Of a stretch of DNA of 64,000 nucleotides, positions 16,573 to 26,209 are shown in pieces (the first letter of the stretch is position 1; each line of letters starts with the position of its first letter). Location of the stretch: NCBI GenBank assembly GCA_009838525.1, contig VXRJ01000019.1:135932-199931 (forward strand). The letters are read 5' to 3'. The translations under genes and the position numbers were made by a program. The DNA comes from Acidobacteriota bacterium. GTDB lineage: Bacteria; Acidobacteriota; Vicinamibacteria; Vicinamibacterales; UBA8438. Under the pieces are notes generated by a model, which worked only from the letters and a program-made list of their open reading frames with translations, made no database searches and was not told the origin of the DNA.

Positions 16573-17468
16573 TTGTCGTCTGTCGCAAGCGCTACGAAGC
16601 ACCCGTCGCGTTCGACCGGGTCGAGCCCTGCCGCCCGAATCTGTCGCCGGATCTCGACCACCGGCATCCGCCTCGCGCCCTCCGCCGGGTCGTCGATGGG
16701 AGAGACGCCGTCGACATCGTCCGCGCCGAAAGCCAAAGCCACCTGCGCCAATTGCGGGCCGTACAGCCGCCAGTCCACCTGAATCGAATCGATATTGTCG
16801 ACCAGCAGCCGCGAGAACGCAACCTGACGGACATCCTCGTATCCGGTGGTCGGCTTCGCCGTCAGCCGCCGGGGCAGCGGCGCGAAAGCCTGCGCCGGTG
16901 CGCCTCCTCCCCATTCCGCGACCCGGCGGATGAGAGCGATGCCGGAGGCGGCCGGATCGTGCACCGTCAGACGGGCGATCGGCAGGCCGGCGTCTCGCGC
17001 CCGGCCGATCCAGTCAGGACGGTCGGTCCGTTCCACCACGGCCTCCGAAATGGCGGCCAGGCCGGCGCCGCCCAGGGCGGCGGCGAAGCGGTCGAAGCGG
17101 AGGGTATCGCCGCCGCAGCAGTCGACGAGGTTATCGAGAGCAAAGCCGGTCACCGGCGTCCGGCCGGCCGCCGCGACGGTTCGTTCCACTCCCGCCAACG
17201 CCGCCGACTCGGTCTCGGGACGCCCGGCGAGGCGGATCTCCCCCGCCCCGGATGCCGCGGCGCCGAGGTCCGGATCCGTCAGGGAGACCTCCAGCACGCG
17301 GACGTAGGTCACCCGGTCGCCCCGGCGCGCTCGCCGGCGCTCGTCGGCCAGCGCGCCGAGCCGGACGACATCGCGCGTATCGGCCAGCGCGCCGATTTCG
17401 TCCGCCGTCAGCGATTCGCCCGCCACGACCCGATCGCTCAGCGCGTCGAACAGCGCCGCGTCGGTCAT
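16569..17468 (-). CDS. MqnE-like protein lacking the radical SAM cluster motif
   Basis: A 299-residue protein resembling aminofutalosine synthase MqnE at both ends. The N-terminus (LSDRVVAGESLTADEIGALA, then GDRVTYVRVLEVSLT) aligns by eye with the region leading into the MqnE cluster. The C-terminal 110 residues (KPTTGYEDVRQVAFSRLLV, DNIDSIQVDWRLYGPQLAQ, ALAFGADDVDGV, EIRRQIRAAGLDPVERD) match the MqnE/MqnC C-terminal domain. No CxxxCxxC exists anywhere; cysteines occur only as one CC pair and one single near the end. It is shorter than MqnE (about 370-400). It overlaps mqnA and the Gfo/Idh gene by 4 bp each, so it is kept in the operon. Function unknown. Confidence 0.75.
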   Translation of the reverse strand: MTDAALFDALSDRVVAGESLTADEIGALADTRDVVRLGALADERRRARRGDRVTYVRVLEVSLTDPDLGAAASGAGEIRLAGRPETESAALAGVERTVAAAGRTPVTGFALDNLVDCCGGDTLRFDRFAAALGGAGLAAISEAVVERTDRPDWIGRARDAGLPIARLTVHDPAASGIALIRRVAEWGGGAPAQAFAPLPRRLTAKPTTGYEDVRQVAFSRLLVDNIDSIQVDWRLYGPQLAQVALAFGADDVDGVSPIDDPAEGARRMPVVEIRRQIRAAGLDPVERDGCFVALATDDK

Positions 17469-18433
17469 GCGCGCACACCCACGGACACGGTGGCCGAACC
17501 GGCCCGTAGCGCCTCGGCAATCCGTTGCGCCACGGCGAGGGCGCGGCGTCCGTCGGCGCCGGTCACGCCCGGCGCCTCTCCGGTTCGCGCCGAGCGGACG
17601 AAGTCGGTCAGCTCCCGCTCCAGCGGTTCGGCATCCGGAAAGTCGACGTGGCGGACCTTGATCGCCGGGTCGCCGTCCGCCGGACGAGACACGGTGACCG
17701 CTTCCACCTGCCGCTCCGCGTAGTCGACGGAAACCAGGGCATGCGGCTGGAAGACCCGGAGCTTTCGAACCCGATCGCGGCTGATCCGGCTCGCGGTCAT
17801 ATTCGCGATACACCCGTCCGGGAAACGGAGCCGGACGTTCGCGATATCGATCCTGCTGCTCAGCACCGGCACCCCGACGGCCTCGATGGACGCCGGTTCT
17901 TCGCCGACCATCGCCAGCGCGATGTCGATGTCGTGGATCATCAGATCGAGAATCACGTCGACATCGAGGCTGCGGGGCTGGAACACCGACAGGCGGTGGA
18001 CTTCGATGAAGCGCGGGGCCGAGATATGGGGAAGTGCCGCGGCGACGGCCGGGTTGTGCCGTTCGGTGTGCCCGACGGCCAGCGTCGCGCCCGAGAGCCG
18101 GGCCGCGTCCAGCAACCGGTCCGCTTCCGCGAGCGAGGCGGCGATGGGTTTCTCGACCAGCACCGCGACACCCGACTCGAGCAGCGGCGCCGCAACCGCG
18201 CAATGGTCCGCCGTCGGGACCGCGACCACGCAACCGTCGACCGGTGGCTCTATCGCGCGAACATCGTCGACCACCGGCGCGCCGACGTCCGCGGCGACGG
18301 CGCGGGCGCGCGCCTGATCGACATCGACGATGCCCACGAGCTCCACGTCCGGCAGCGCGGCGAGGATCCGCGCGTGGTTCCGCCCAATGGAACCGACCCC
18401 GACGACCGCGGCGCGGAAAGCCCTGTCAGCCAT
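17465..18433 (-). CDS. Gfo/Idh/MocA family NAD(P)-dependent oxidoreductase
   Basis: A 322-residue oxidoreductase with a Rossmann start (AAVVGVGSIGRNHARILAAL), the EKPIA lysine-proline motif (VEKPIAASLAEADRLL near residue 93) and the MIHDIDIALAMVG segment carrying the probable catalytic His. The ATG at 18433 is preferred over the longer open frame because it follows lpxI by 4 bp. Position between lipid A and menaquinone genes is suggestive. Members of this family such as GnnA oxidise UDP-GlcNAc for amide-linked lipid A, but the partner aminotransferase GnnB is not present here. Substrate unknown. Confidence 0.85.
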   Translation of the reverse strand: MADRAFRAAVVGVGSIGRNHARILAALPDVELVGIVDVDQARARAVAADVGAPVVDDVRAIEPPVDGCVVAVPTADHCAVAAPLLESGVAVLVEKPIAASLAEADRLLDAARLSGATLAVGHTERHNPAVAAALPHISAPRFIEVHRLSVFQPRSLDVDVILDLMIHDIDIALAMVGEEPASIEAVGVPVLSSRIDIANVRLRFPDGCIANMTASRISRDRVRKLRVFQPHALVSVDYAERQVEAVTVSRPADGDPAIKVRHVDFPDAEPLERELTDFVRSARTGEAPGVTGADGRRALAVAQRIAEALRAGSATVSVGVRA

Positions 18434-18437
18434 CCCT

Positions 18438-19286
18438 TCACTCGGAACCCGCCGCCGCGGGCCGGTCGGCCTGCGGCCGCCCGACGATGGCGATGCCGGC
18501 GTCGTCGGCCGCCTCGAACACGCGGTCGCCGTCAATCACCAGCGTCCGGCCCGCATCGACCGACAGGACCCCCATGCCCGCCGCACGCATCGCCTCGACC
18601 GTCGACACCCCGACCACCGGCACGTCGAACCGCATGTCCTGATTGGGCTTCGCTACTTTGACGACGGTGGCGCCGGGACCGGCGAGACGGCCGGCGCGCG
18701 CGATCACGGCGTCGGTCCCCTCCATTGCCTCGACCGCCACGACGGCCCGGTCCTTGACGACGATCGTCTGGCCGATGTCCAACCCCGCGATGGCGTCGGC
18801 CATCCGGTAGCCGAACGCGAGGTCGGAGCGCTCGTCGGCGGTGGGCGACCGCACGGTCAGCGTGCCGTCGCCGGCAAGCAGCGGCGCGAGAAAGAGGGTC
18901 GAGTCGACCAGCTCGATGCCATGCTCCTCCAGAACGCCAGCCACCGCTGAGATCAGCGCATCGGTATTCTGCGCCCGGAGCCGGCGCAACACGGACAGCA
19001 GGGTGAGATCGGGCACGACGCCCGAGAAGAGCTTCGTGTGCTTCACCTGCCCCGCCATCAACGCACGGGTGACCCCCGCTTCCTTCAGGATCCGGATGCA
19101 GCGGCCCAACTGGCCCAGGGACACCCAGTGGAAGGCGGCCGGCTGCCGGTCGGCGGCGGCCGCTTCGAGGTCGGGGCTGGTTTCTTCACGAATGGCGACG
19201 ACGGTTACGTCGTGCCCCAGGCTGCGCGCCGCGTCGAGCGCCAGAAAGGGAAACCGGCCGTTACCGGCAATCAGGCCGATCCGCAT
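18438..19286 (-). CDS. lpxI: UDP-2,3-diacylglucosamine diphosphatase LpxI
   Basis: Hydrolyses UDP-2,3-diacylglucosamine to lipid X during lipid A synthesis; LpxI replaces LpxH in many bacteria. It is 282 residues. The start ([20 protein letters not shown]) and [36 protein letters not shown] and [19 protein letters not shown] are the family hallmarks. It lies 17 bp after the fabZ-lpxA fusion. It is strong evidence for an outer membrane with lipid A. Confidence 0.93.
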   Translation of the reverse strand: MRIGLIAGNGRFPFLALDAARSLGHDVTVVAIREETSPDLEAAAADRQPAAFHWVSLGQLGRCIRILKEAGVTRALMAGQVKHTKLFSGVVPDLTLLSVLRRLRAQNTDALISAVAGVLEEHGIELVDSTLFLAPLLAGDGTLTVRSPTADERSDLAFGYRMADAIAGLDIGQTIVVKDRAVVAVEAMEGTDAVIARAGRLAGPGATVVKVAKPNQDMRFDVPVVGVSTVEAMRAAGMGVLSVDAGRTLVIDGDRVFEAADDAGIAIVGRPQADRPAAAGSE

Positions 19287-19303
19287 CAGGACTGTCTGTG
19301 CGT

Positions 19304-20554
19304 CTACTCCTCGACTCCGACCGGCTCGTAACGCCGCGTCGGACGACGCAGGATGACGCCACGCTTGGAACTCCGGATGAAGTCGACCAGAACGCGCACC
19401 TCCGCGACGTTGAGGCTCCGGTCGGCTTCGATGGCGGCGAGCGCCTGAGTCGTGTTCAGCTTCGACTGCAGCAGGTAGCGGTACGAGCGGCGCAACTGCA
19501 CGATCGTCTCTGGCCGGGTGCCCCGCCGCTCCAGGCCGATCGTGTTCAGGCCGTACAGGCGCGCGCGATTGCCGACGGTGCGGCTGTAGGGCAGGGCGTC
19601 CATCGTGACGACGCTGCCGCCGCCGATGAACGCCTGCCGGCCGACGCGGCAGAACTGGTGCACGCCGGACAGCGCGCTTATCGTCGCCTCGTCCTCGACC
19701 ACGACGTGGCCGCCGATCGTCGCGCCGTTGGCGAAGATGTTGCGATCGCCGATCGTGCAGTCGTGGGCCACGTGCGCGTACGCCATGAAGACATTATCGT
19801 TGCCGATCAGGGTCAGTCCGCCGCCGCCCCGGGTTCCCCGGTTGATCGTCACGAATTCCCGGATCACGTTGCGGTGGCCGATCACGACTCGGGTTTCTTC
19901 ACCCCGGTACTTGAGGTCCTGCGGGATGAGTCCGACGGACGCGAAGGGGAACACCTGGCAGTCGTCACCCAGTTCCGTGTTGCCGGCGATGATCGCGGAG
20001 GCGCCGATTCGGCAACCGCGGCCCAACCGAACTTCGGAACCGATGATCGCGTTCGGACCGACCCGCGTATCCGGCCCGAGCACCGCGTCGGAATGGACCG
20101 TCGCCGTCGGATCGATGTGGGTCGACGCCTCGATGCCAACCAGCAACTCCGCCTCCGCGACGGACTGGCCCGCCACCGTCGCCACGCAGTAGGCGACCGC
20201 GGCGCCCACCGGCCGCTCTCGGAGCGTCACCTCCAGGCAGAGGCGGTCGCCCGGAAGCACCTGCTTCCTGAACTTCGCGTTGTTGACGCCGCGCAGCGCC
20301 GTGCGGCCGGTCGGGGCCTTGCCTTCGTCACCCAGCAGCAGCAGCGTCGCCACCTGCGCGAATGTCTCGATCATCATGACTCCCGGCATCAGCGGGTTGC
20401 CGGGAAAGTGTCCCTGGAAATACTCCTCGTTCACCGTCACGTTCTTGACCGCGGTCACGCGCTGGCCGGGCTCGTACTCGACGACGCGGTCGACGAGGAG
20501 CGAGGGGTAGCGATGCCGGAGCCGGTCGAGGAGAACGGGAATGTCGAGAGACAC
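19304..20554 (-). CDS. FabZ-LpxA fusion: 3-hydroxyacyl-ACP dehydratase / UDP-GlcNAc acyltransferase
   Basis: A 416-residue bifunctional protein. Residues 1-145 are a hotdog-fold FabZ with the catalytic stretch [20 protein letters not shown]. From about residue 150 a left-handed beta-helix of hexapeptide repeats begins ([20 protein letters not shown]), with the LpxA catalytic His in [16 protein letters not shown] and the C-terminal helical domain typical of LpxA. Both halves look intact. The fusion joins two enzymes that compete for the 3-hydroxyacyl-ACP pool, one making unsaturated or elongating chains and the other lipid A. Followed by lpxI. Confidence 0.93.
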   Translation of the reverse strand: MSLDIPVLLDRLRHRYPSLLVDRVVEYEPGQRVTAVKNVTVNEEYFQGHFPGNPLMPGVMMIETFAQVATLLLLGDEGKAPTGRTALRGVNNAKFRKQVLPGDRLCLEVTLRERPVGAAVAYCVATVAGQSVAEAELLVGIEASTHIDPTATVHSDAVLGPDTRVGPNAIIGSEVRLGRGCRIGASAIIAGNTELGDDCQVFPFASVGLIPQDLKYRGEETRVVIGHRNVIREFVTINRGTRGGGGLTLIGNDNVFMAYAHVAHDCTIGDRNIFANGATIGGHVVVEDEATISALSGVHQFCRVGRQAFIGGGSVVTMDALPYSRTVGNRARLYGLNTIGLERRGTRPETIVQLRRSYRYLLQSKLNTTQALAAIEADRSLNVAEVRVLVDFIRSSKRGVILRRPTRRYEPVGVEE

Positions 20555-20589
20555 GGGACCTGGGGGCTTACTGACCGATGGGGAGTGTA

Positions 20590-22554
20590 TCAGACGACGA
20601 TGCGCCCCGTGCCGACACGCCGCGTGATGCGCGCCCGGTCGAGGTGCTCGAGCAGCGGTATGGCGTACTTCCGCGTGATCCCGAACCGCGACTTGAACCA
20701 GGCGATATCGACCCGGGCCGTCTCCCCCGCCGGCGCCGAAGCCTTCAGGGCGCCCACCTCCGTCCGCACCACGTCGAGCACGTCGCGGTGAAACAGCAGC
20801 GGACCCAGCCGCTCCAGAATGCCCTCCCGTACCAGGAGGGCGATCATCCGGTCGATCGCCTCCCTGTCCGCGCCGAGCAACTCGGGCAGCGAGACCACGT
20901 CGGGCGGCGACAACCCTTCCTCCCGGAACCGCGCGGCCAGCCGGTCCTTCAGGCGCGCTTCCTCCTCACTTAGGACGACCCGGTGGCTCGACAACGCCAG
21001 GTGACGCCCGGCCGCCAACACGCCTTCGGTCGCCAACGCCTCGGCGACGTGGTCGAACAGCTCCGGTCCGGCCAGCGTCCCGAGACCGGAGCGCGCCATC
21101 TCCCGCGGAAGCCCCGGCTCGAGCGGCGCCTTGCGATGGTAGGCGGTCACCGCATCGAGCAGCATCGCGCGCGCCGACATCACCCGTTCGGTGGCGAAGA
21201 AGCAATTGTCGGCCGCCGTCACGGCGCGGCCGGCAACCAGTGCGCCCAGCACCTTCGTGACCGCGGATTGCGTGAGCCCGACGCGCGGAGCCAGATCCTC
21301 GGCGGTCACGCCAGCGCCCCCCGCCTCGTCCACCCGCAGCTCGACCGCCTGACGCAGGCCATCGCCGTCCATCCGATCCAGCCGGCGGAGCCGCCCTGCG
21401 CCGGCGGCGGACCGAAGCCGTCCGCGCGGCGGATCCGGATCGAGCACGACGCCACCACCGATAGTGAGCGGCGGTGAGTAGGCGCGCAGCACGAATCGGT
21501 CACCCCGCGTCAGCGCGGCGGGCCGCTCAAGATGAAGACGGGCGAACGCCGAGCTGCCCGGATCGAGAGTTCCCGGGAACAACGGCGGACCGTCCGTGCC
21601 GCCGTCGACGTCTCCGTCCTCCGGTGCACTAAGCGCACCCAACGCGACGCGCGCCATCACTTCGGTCGTCCCCTGGTGAAAGCGGACCCGCGCGCCATAC
21701 CGCAATGCTCGCGCGTCATCGAGCAGGGATACGCGCGCATCGATTCGCCGGGTCGCCAGCAGGCCGCCGGCAACCGTGAGCGTATCGCCGCGCCGCAGGT
21801 CGTCGACGCCGACGCCGGCCAGGTTGATCGCCGCCCGCTGACCGGCGTGCGCGGATGGCTGCGCCCTGCCATGCACCTCCAGCCCGCGCACCTTGACGCG
21901 CCGGGCGCCCGGCAGAAGGAACAGATCCGCGTCCCGGTCGATGCGGCCCGAGACCAGCGTACCGGTCACCACCGTGCCGAATCCCTTCATGCTGAACGCG
22001 CGGTCGATCGGCAGTCGGGGAATCCCGTCGTCCCGGCGGCCGGCCGCGCCGTCGGCCAGCTCCGCCAGCACGCGCCGCAGACTGTCCAGGCCTTCGCCGG
22101 TGCGGGACGACACCGGAACGACCGGCGCCCCCTCGAGAAACGAGCCGGCCACGAGCTCGCTCACCTCCAGACGCACCAGCTCGATCGTTTCGGCGTCGAC
22201 GAGGTCCGCCTTCGTCAACGCAACGACGCCGTCCGCCACGTCGAGCAGCCGGCAGATGTCGAAGTGCTCCCGGGTCTGCGGCATCACCGACTCGTCCGCC
22301 GCCACGACCAGAACGACGCTGTCGATACCGCTCACTCCCGCCAGCATGTTGCGGACGAACCGCTCATGCCCCGGCACGTCGACAAACGCCAGGCCGGTGG
22401 CCCCCTCCTGGTACCGGGCGAAGCCGAGGTCAATCGTGATGCCGCGCGCCTTCTCTTCGCGAAGCCGATCCGGATCGATCCCGGTCAACGCTCGCACCAG
22501 CGCGCTCTTCCCGTGGTCGATGTGCCCCGCCGTTCCGACCACGAGATGCTTCAC
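20590..22554 (-). CDS. selB: Selenocysteine-specific elongation factor SelB
   Basis: GTPase that delivers selenocysteinyl-tRNA to the ribosome at recoded UGA codons. It is 654 residues from a GTG at 22554. The G domain has [34 protein letters not shown] and VALTKADLV, with the SelB-specific HIDHGKS form of the P-loop. Domains II and III follow ([20 protein letters not shown]). The C-terminal 300 residues contain winged-helix modules that bind the SECIS hairpin. The open frame beyond 22554 is rejected because the family begins at this residue. selA, selC and selD are not in the window. Confidence 0.93.
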   Translation of the reverse strand: MKHLVVGTAGHIDHGKSALVRALTGIDPDRLREEKARGITIDLGFARYQEGATGLAFVDVPGHERFVRNMLAGVSGIDSVVLVVAADESVMPQTREHFDICRLLDVADGVVALTKADLVDAETIELVRLEVSELVAGSFLEGAPVVPVSSRTGEGLDSLRRVLAELADGAAGRRDDGIPRLPIDRAFSMKGFGTVVTGTLVSGRIDRDADLFLLPGARRVKVRGLEVHGRAQPSAHAGQRAAINLAGVGVDDLRRGDTLTVAGGLLATRRIDARVSLLDDARALRYGARVRFHQGTTEVMARVALGALSAPEDGDVDGGTDGPPLFPGTLDPGSSAFARLHLERPAALTRGDRFVLRAYSPPLTIGGGVVLDPDPPRGRLRSAAGAGRLRRLDRMDGDGLRQAVELRVDEAGGAGVTAEDLAPRVGLTQSAVTKVLGALVAGRAVTAADNCFFATERVMSARAMLLDAVTAYHRKAPLEPGLPREMARSGLGTLAGPELFDHVAEALATEGVLAAGRHLALSSHRVVLSEEEARLKDRLAARFREEGLSPPDVVSLPELLGADREAIDRMIALLVREGILERLGPLLFHRDVLDVVRTEVGALKASAPAGETARVDIAWFKSRFGITRKYAIPLLEHLDRARITRRVGTGRIVV

Positions 22555-22592
22555 GCCGCTCTCGGTGCTACGCTGGGTTTCACCATGGGCTG

Positions 22593-24407
22593 CTAACGCC
22601 GCCCCACGCCCGTCCGCCGGCGCGTCCGGGGCCGGCGATCCGTCGGGGGACGATCGATCCGCCGCCGCCGGGGGCGGGGCGCCCGGCCGTCGCGCCGGCG
22701 CGAGACGGACTCGAGTATCTCCGTCAAGGCCAGCTCCATCTGACGGCGATCCCGATCCACGCGCACGAGCTGCACCTCGACGCGGTCGCCCAGACGGTAC
22801 ACCCGCCCGCTGCCCTCCCCCCGCCACAGGTGGTGAGCCTCGTCGAAACGGTAGTAGTCGTCGGCCATGGTGGAGATGTGCACCATGCCATCGACGAACG
22901 GCTCCACCAGCTCCACGAACAGGCCGAAGCCGGTGACGCCGATGACGTAGCCGGCGAACGTGTCGCCGACCTTGTCCGCCATGAAGCGGCTCTGCTGCCA
23001 GCGGACCACCTCACGCTCCGCATCCTCGGCCCGCCGTTCCAGCTCGGAGGTCTGCTTCGCGAGCTCCCGCAACTCCGCCAGGCGTTCGCGGCGCTCCTTC
23101 GCGGTCAGGCCGCCGGCGCGCGATGCGCGGAGCGCCCGGTGCACCACCAGATCGGGATAACGGCGGATCGGCGAGGTGAAGTGGGTGTACGAGCCTGACG
23201 CGAGACCGAAGTGCCCGAGGTTGCCCGCGTCGTACCGCGCCCGCTGCATGGTGCGGAGGGTCAGCAGGCCGACCGCCCGTTCCGCCGGCTGGCCGCGCAT
23301 TCGGTCCAGCAGCCTCTGAAAGTGCGCCGGCGTCACCTGATCGGAGGGCGCGCCCAAGCTGTGGCCGAGCGACCGCGCGAAGGTGTCCAGCCGTTCCACC
23401 TTCTCGGGATCGGGCGGTTCGTGCACCCGGTACAGCGACGGCATACGCGTCCGCTCCAGGTGCGCCGCCACCGTCTCGTTGGCGAGCAGCATGCACTCCT
23501 CGATGATCCGGTTCGCGGTCGTGCGCTGATCGGCGACGATCCCGGCCACCCGCCCCTCGTCGTCCCGCTGAAAAGTGGCGACCGGAACGTCCATATCGAT
23601 TGCCCCACGAGCCCGCCGGCGCTTCGTCAGCACGCCGGTCAGCCCGGCCAGTTGCTCGAAGAACGGGATCAGCTTCCGGTACTTGCGGCGTTGTGGTGAG
23701 GCCGGTTCCGACAGGATCGCGTCGACGTCGGTGTACGTCATCCGCTCGTCGCTCCGGATCACGCCGTCGTGCATCTCGTAGTGCGCCACCTTGCCGCGGC
23801 GGTCGAGTTCCATCAGGCACGACTGCACCAGCCGATCCACTCCCGGCCTCAGGCTGCACAGGCCGGTGGCGAGAGGGGGCGGCAGCATGTGAACGGCGCG
23901 ATCGGGAAAGTAGACCGACGTGCCGCGCGCGCGGGCGTCGCGATCCAGCGCGCCGCCCTCGGCAACATAGTGCGCCACGTCGGCGATGTGGACCCCCAGG
24001 CGGACGCGACCCCGCGAGAGCGGCTCCAGCGTAATCGCATCGTCGAAATCGCGCGCCGTCTCACCATCGATGGTCACGGTCGGCAGCGCGCGGAAGTCGG
24101 TCCGGTCCTTCAAATCCGACTTCCGTACCGCCGTCCCCAGGCGTTTCGCTTCCTCGACCGCGGCCGGGTCGTGGTCGTCCGGGATCCCGTGCTTCTCCAG
24201 CGTGATCCGGACATCCACCCCCGGCAGCGCATAGCGCTTCTCGTCGAGGCGGATCAGCGCGCCGCGCGCGACGAGGGTCCGGAGGCTCTCCTCGAGTCCG
24301 TCACGCCCGTGCGGCGGCAACCCCAGGTGCGCTTCCAGTTCGGCCGGCGTGACCGGTTCCGGGATCCGCGCGCGGAGAGTATCGAGCAATCGATCGGTAG
24401 AAATCAT
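22593..24407 (-). CDS. rnr: RNB-family exoribonuclease (compact RNase R)
   Basis: A 3'-5' exoribonuclease of 604 residues. A winged-helix start (residues 1-60) is followed quickly by [20 protein letters not shown] and the RNB active-site aspartates ([15 protein letters not shown], then [10 protein letters not shown]). Substrate channel motifs [17 protein letters not shown] and [20 protein letters not shown] follow, then an S1 domain ([19 protein letters not shown]) and a short Arg/Pro-rich basic tail. RNase R is usually about 700-820 residues; the two N-terminal cold-shock domains appear to be missing. The gene follows the glycerate kinase by 19 bp and precedes selB. Confidence 0.9.
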   Translation of the reverse strand: MISTDRLLDTLRARIPEPVTPAELEAHLGLPPHGRDGLEESLRTLVARGALIRLDEKRYALPGVDVRITLEKHGIPDDHDPAAVEEAKRLGTAVRKSDLKDRTDFRALPTVTIDGETARDFDDAITLEPLSRGRVRLGVHIADVAHYVAEGGALDRDARARGTSVYFPDRAVHMLPPPLATGLCSLRPGVDRLVQSCLMELDRRGKVAHYEMHDGVIRSDERMTYTDVDAILSEPASPQRRKYRKLIPFFEQLAGLTGVLTKRRRARGAIDMDVPVATFQRDDEGRVAGIVADQRTTANRIIEECMLLANETVAAHLERTRMPSLYRVHEPPDPEKVERLDTFARSLGHSLGAPSDQVTPAHFQRLLDRMRGQPAERAVGLLTLRTMQRARYDAGNLGHFGLASGSYTHFTSPIRRYPDLVVHRALRASRAGGLTAKERRERLAELRELAKQTSELERRAEDAEREVVRWQQSRFMADKVGDTFAGYVIGVTGFGLFVELVEPFVDGMVHISTMADDYYRFDEAHHLWRGEGSGRVYRLGDRVEVQLVRVDRDRRQMELALTEILESVSRRRDGRAPRPRRRRIDRPPTDRRPRTRRRTGVGRR

Positions 24408-24426
24408 TACGTAGGAGCAACCACCG

Positions 24427-25875
24427 TCACGCGATCAGAACTACCTGGAGATCGCCGACGTTGGTGTCGGTCGGGCCGGTGCGGATGAGATCGCCCAGCG
24501 CGTCGAAAAAGGAGAACGAGTCATTCGCCGCCAGGTAGATCTCGGGGCGTTGAAGCCCCGCGTCGGCGGCGCGCGTCGGTGTCATGGTGTCGATCAGCGC
24601 ACCCGCGGCCTCGGTCGGCCCGTCGATGCCGTCGGTCCCGACACTCGCGAGGACCGCCTGCGGAAAACGACGTGTCAGATGAAAAGCGGCGGCCAGCGCG
24701 AACTCCTGATTCCGACCGCCCTTGCCGCTTCCCCTGACGCGGACGGTCGTCTCCCCGGCTGACAGCACGCAACACGGACGCGGCTGCTCGTAGGCCAGTT
24801 GCGCCACGTGCTGGACGTGCCGCAGGGCGACGTCACGGGCCTCGCCGGTGACCGGCTCGTCGATTCGGAGCACGGTGAAACCGAGCGCTCTCGCCTCGGC
24901 CGCCGCCCCATCGATCGCTTCGCGGCGACTGCCGGCCAGGTGATACGACGATTCGGCAAGCCGAGGATCGCCGGGTTTCGGGCTCTCGGGAATCTCGCCC
25001 CGAACGCCTCGATCGAGAGCGTCAAGGGCGGCGGCCGGCATGGCGTCCAGTCCCCCGGCCGGACCGGCGGCCGCAGTCGCCGCGGTGGCGGCCCGCACTA
25101 TGGCCCGCGCGTCGGCGAACGTCGTCGGGTCGGGGGTCGTCGGCCCCGATCCGATCACGGCCGGATCATCCGGGGTGGGATCGACCACGTCGGAGATCGC
25201 CAGGGTGACCACACGGCCGCCCGCCGCGACGGCGAGACGCCCGCCCTTGATGGCCGACAGGTGCTTGCGGACGCAGTTGAGGTCGTCTATCGCGACGCCG
25301 CCGCGCAACAGCAGCGTCGTGACCGCCACCTTGTCCTCCAGCGTGATCCCCTCTACCGGAGCGGCCAGTCCGGCCGAGGCGCCGCCCGACAGCAGCAGGA
25401 CGACCACCTCGTCGTCGCCGGCGCTCGCGGCCAGCTCCAGCGCCCGCCGGCCGGCCGCGGCGCTGCCCGCGGTCGGAGTCGGATGACCGACGTCGAACCA
25501 CTCCAGCCCACCCGCTGGAGCGCCCGCCTGCGGCGAGGCAATCATGCCGCGGACGGCGACGTCCGGGCCCGCCGACGCGCCCCCCCGCGACGCAACGAAC
25601 GCCCGCGCCATCACGGCGGACGCCTTGCCGGCGGCGATCACGATCGGTGCGCGGCGCCCCAACGCGGCGGCAACCGCCGGCGTAACGAGCGCGCGCGCCG
25701 TCAGGCGCCCTGCGCCAGCCGCGGCAATGCCGGCGTCGACGATGCGGCGCGCCTGCTGTCTAAGGGTTGCGAGAGTCAGATGGAGGCTCGGAGATGGGGA
25801 GCGGGGTGCGGAGTCAGCCGGAGAATCAATGGAGCGGCTTGCGGTCGGTCGACGTGGAGAGACGGGTGATGCCAT
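24427..25875 (-). CDS. Glycerate 2-kinase, MOFRL/GckA family
   Basis: Class II glycerate kinase that phosphorylates glycerate to 2-phosphoglycerate; some relatives are annotated hydroxypyruvate reductase. Family motifs are VIAAGKASAVMARAF, VVLLLSGGASAGLAAPVEG, LNCVRKHLSAIKGGRLAV, and the C-terminal GTDGIDGPTEAAGALID and GPTDTNVGDLQVVL. Length is 482 residues from the ATG at 25875. That start overlaps the upstream small gene by 50 bp and adds a Ser/Pro-rich leader of about 45 residues, so a later non-ATG start cannot be excluded; no ATG, GTG or TTG lies close to the conserved domain. Confidence 0.87.
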   Translation of the reverse strand: MASPVSPRRPTASRSIDSPADSAPRSPSPSLHLTLATLRQQARRIVDAGIAAAGAGRLTARALVTPAVAAALGRRAPIVIAAGKASAVMARAFVASRGGASAGPDVAVRGMIASPQAGAPAGGLEWFDVGHPTPTAGSAAAGRRALELAASAGDDEVVVLLLSGGASAGLAAPVEGITLEDKVAVTTLLLRGGVAIDDLNCVRKHLSAIKGGRLAVAAGGRVVTLAISDVVDPTPDDPAVIGSGPTTPDPTTFADARAIVRAATAATAAAGPAGGLDAMPAAALDALDRGVRGEIPESPKPGDPRLAESSYHLAGSRREAIDGAAAEARALGFTVLRIDEPVTGEARDVALRHVQHVAQLAYEQPRPCCVLSAGETTVRVRGSGKGGRNQEFALAAAFHLTRRFPQAVLASVGTDGIDGPTEAAGALIDTMTPTRAADAGLQRPEIYLAANDSFSFFDALGDLIRTGPTDTNVGDLQVVLIA

Positions 25876-26143
25876 CGATCGTCTGGAGCAGCCGGCGAAC
25901 CACCGCTTCACCGCGGTCTTCTTCGCAGAGTCTGTCGACGCGCTGCATCAGCCTCAGGATCGCCGTTTCAACGTCGCCGATTGCCTTCTCGGAGTAGTGC
26001 TCGCGCTGCTGTTCCAGGCAGCGCCAATGCCTGAACAACTCCTCCCGGTAGAAGTTGATCCGGACGGACATGGGTTGGCGGAGCCAGGCTGGCGGAACGC
26101 CGGCATCAGGCTCGCGGGGCAACGCAACGTCAGTTGGCGCCAT
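25826..26143 (-). CDS. Hypothetical protein, helical
   Basis: A 105-residue protein I do not recognise. After a Pro-rich start (MAPTDVALPREPDAG) it is mostly predicted helix, rich in Arg and Glu, with a WRCLEQQREHYSEKAIGDVE segment and an LMQRVDRLCEEDRG heptad-like stretch, which suggests a small helical bundle. The frame is open to a TTG at 26191, but that TTG is the -35 box of a good promoter, so the ATG at 26143 is chosen. This leaves a leader of only about 12 bases. It overlaps the glycerate kinase start. Confidence 0.5.
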   Translation of the reverse strand: MAPTDVALPREPDAGVPPAWLRQPMSVRINFYREELFRHWRCLEQQREHYSEKAIGDVETAILRLMQRVDRLCEEDRGEAVVRRLLQTIDGITRLSTSTDRKPLH

Positions 26144-26161
26144 AAGGAAGGTGAATAAATC

Positions 26162-26191
26162 AGTGTAGACAGCGTGGCTCGGCAGTGTCAA
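26162..26191 (-). promoter_or_regulatory. Sigma-70-type promoter upstream of the small helical protein and glycerate kinase
   Basis: On the minus strand a perfect TTGACA (26186-26191) is separated by 18 bases from TACACT (26162-26167), a 4/6 match to the -10 box. It lies in the gap just after gatB ends and points into the small gene, glycerate kinase, rnr, selB and lipid A genes. It is one of the few clear promoters in the left half. Confidence 0.6.
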
Positions 26192-26209
26192 ACCGAGATA
26201 CGCGCCAAC

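Noticed and set aside
16569-17468. Possible iron-sulfur site in the MqnE-like protein from its CC pair
   Set aside because: Radical SAM chemistry needs three cysteines in CxxxCxxC. Only an adjacent pair plus one distant Cys exist, and they do not fall where the cluster belongs.
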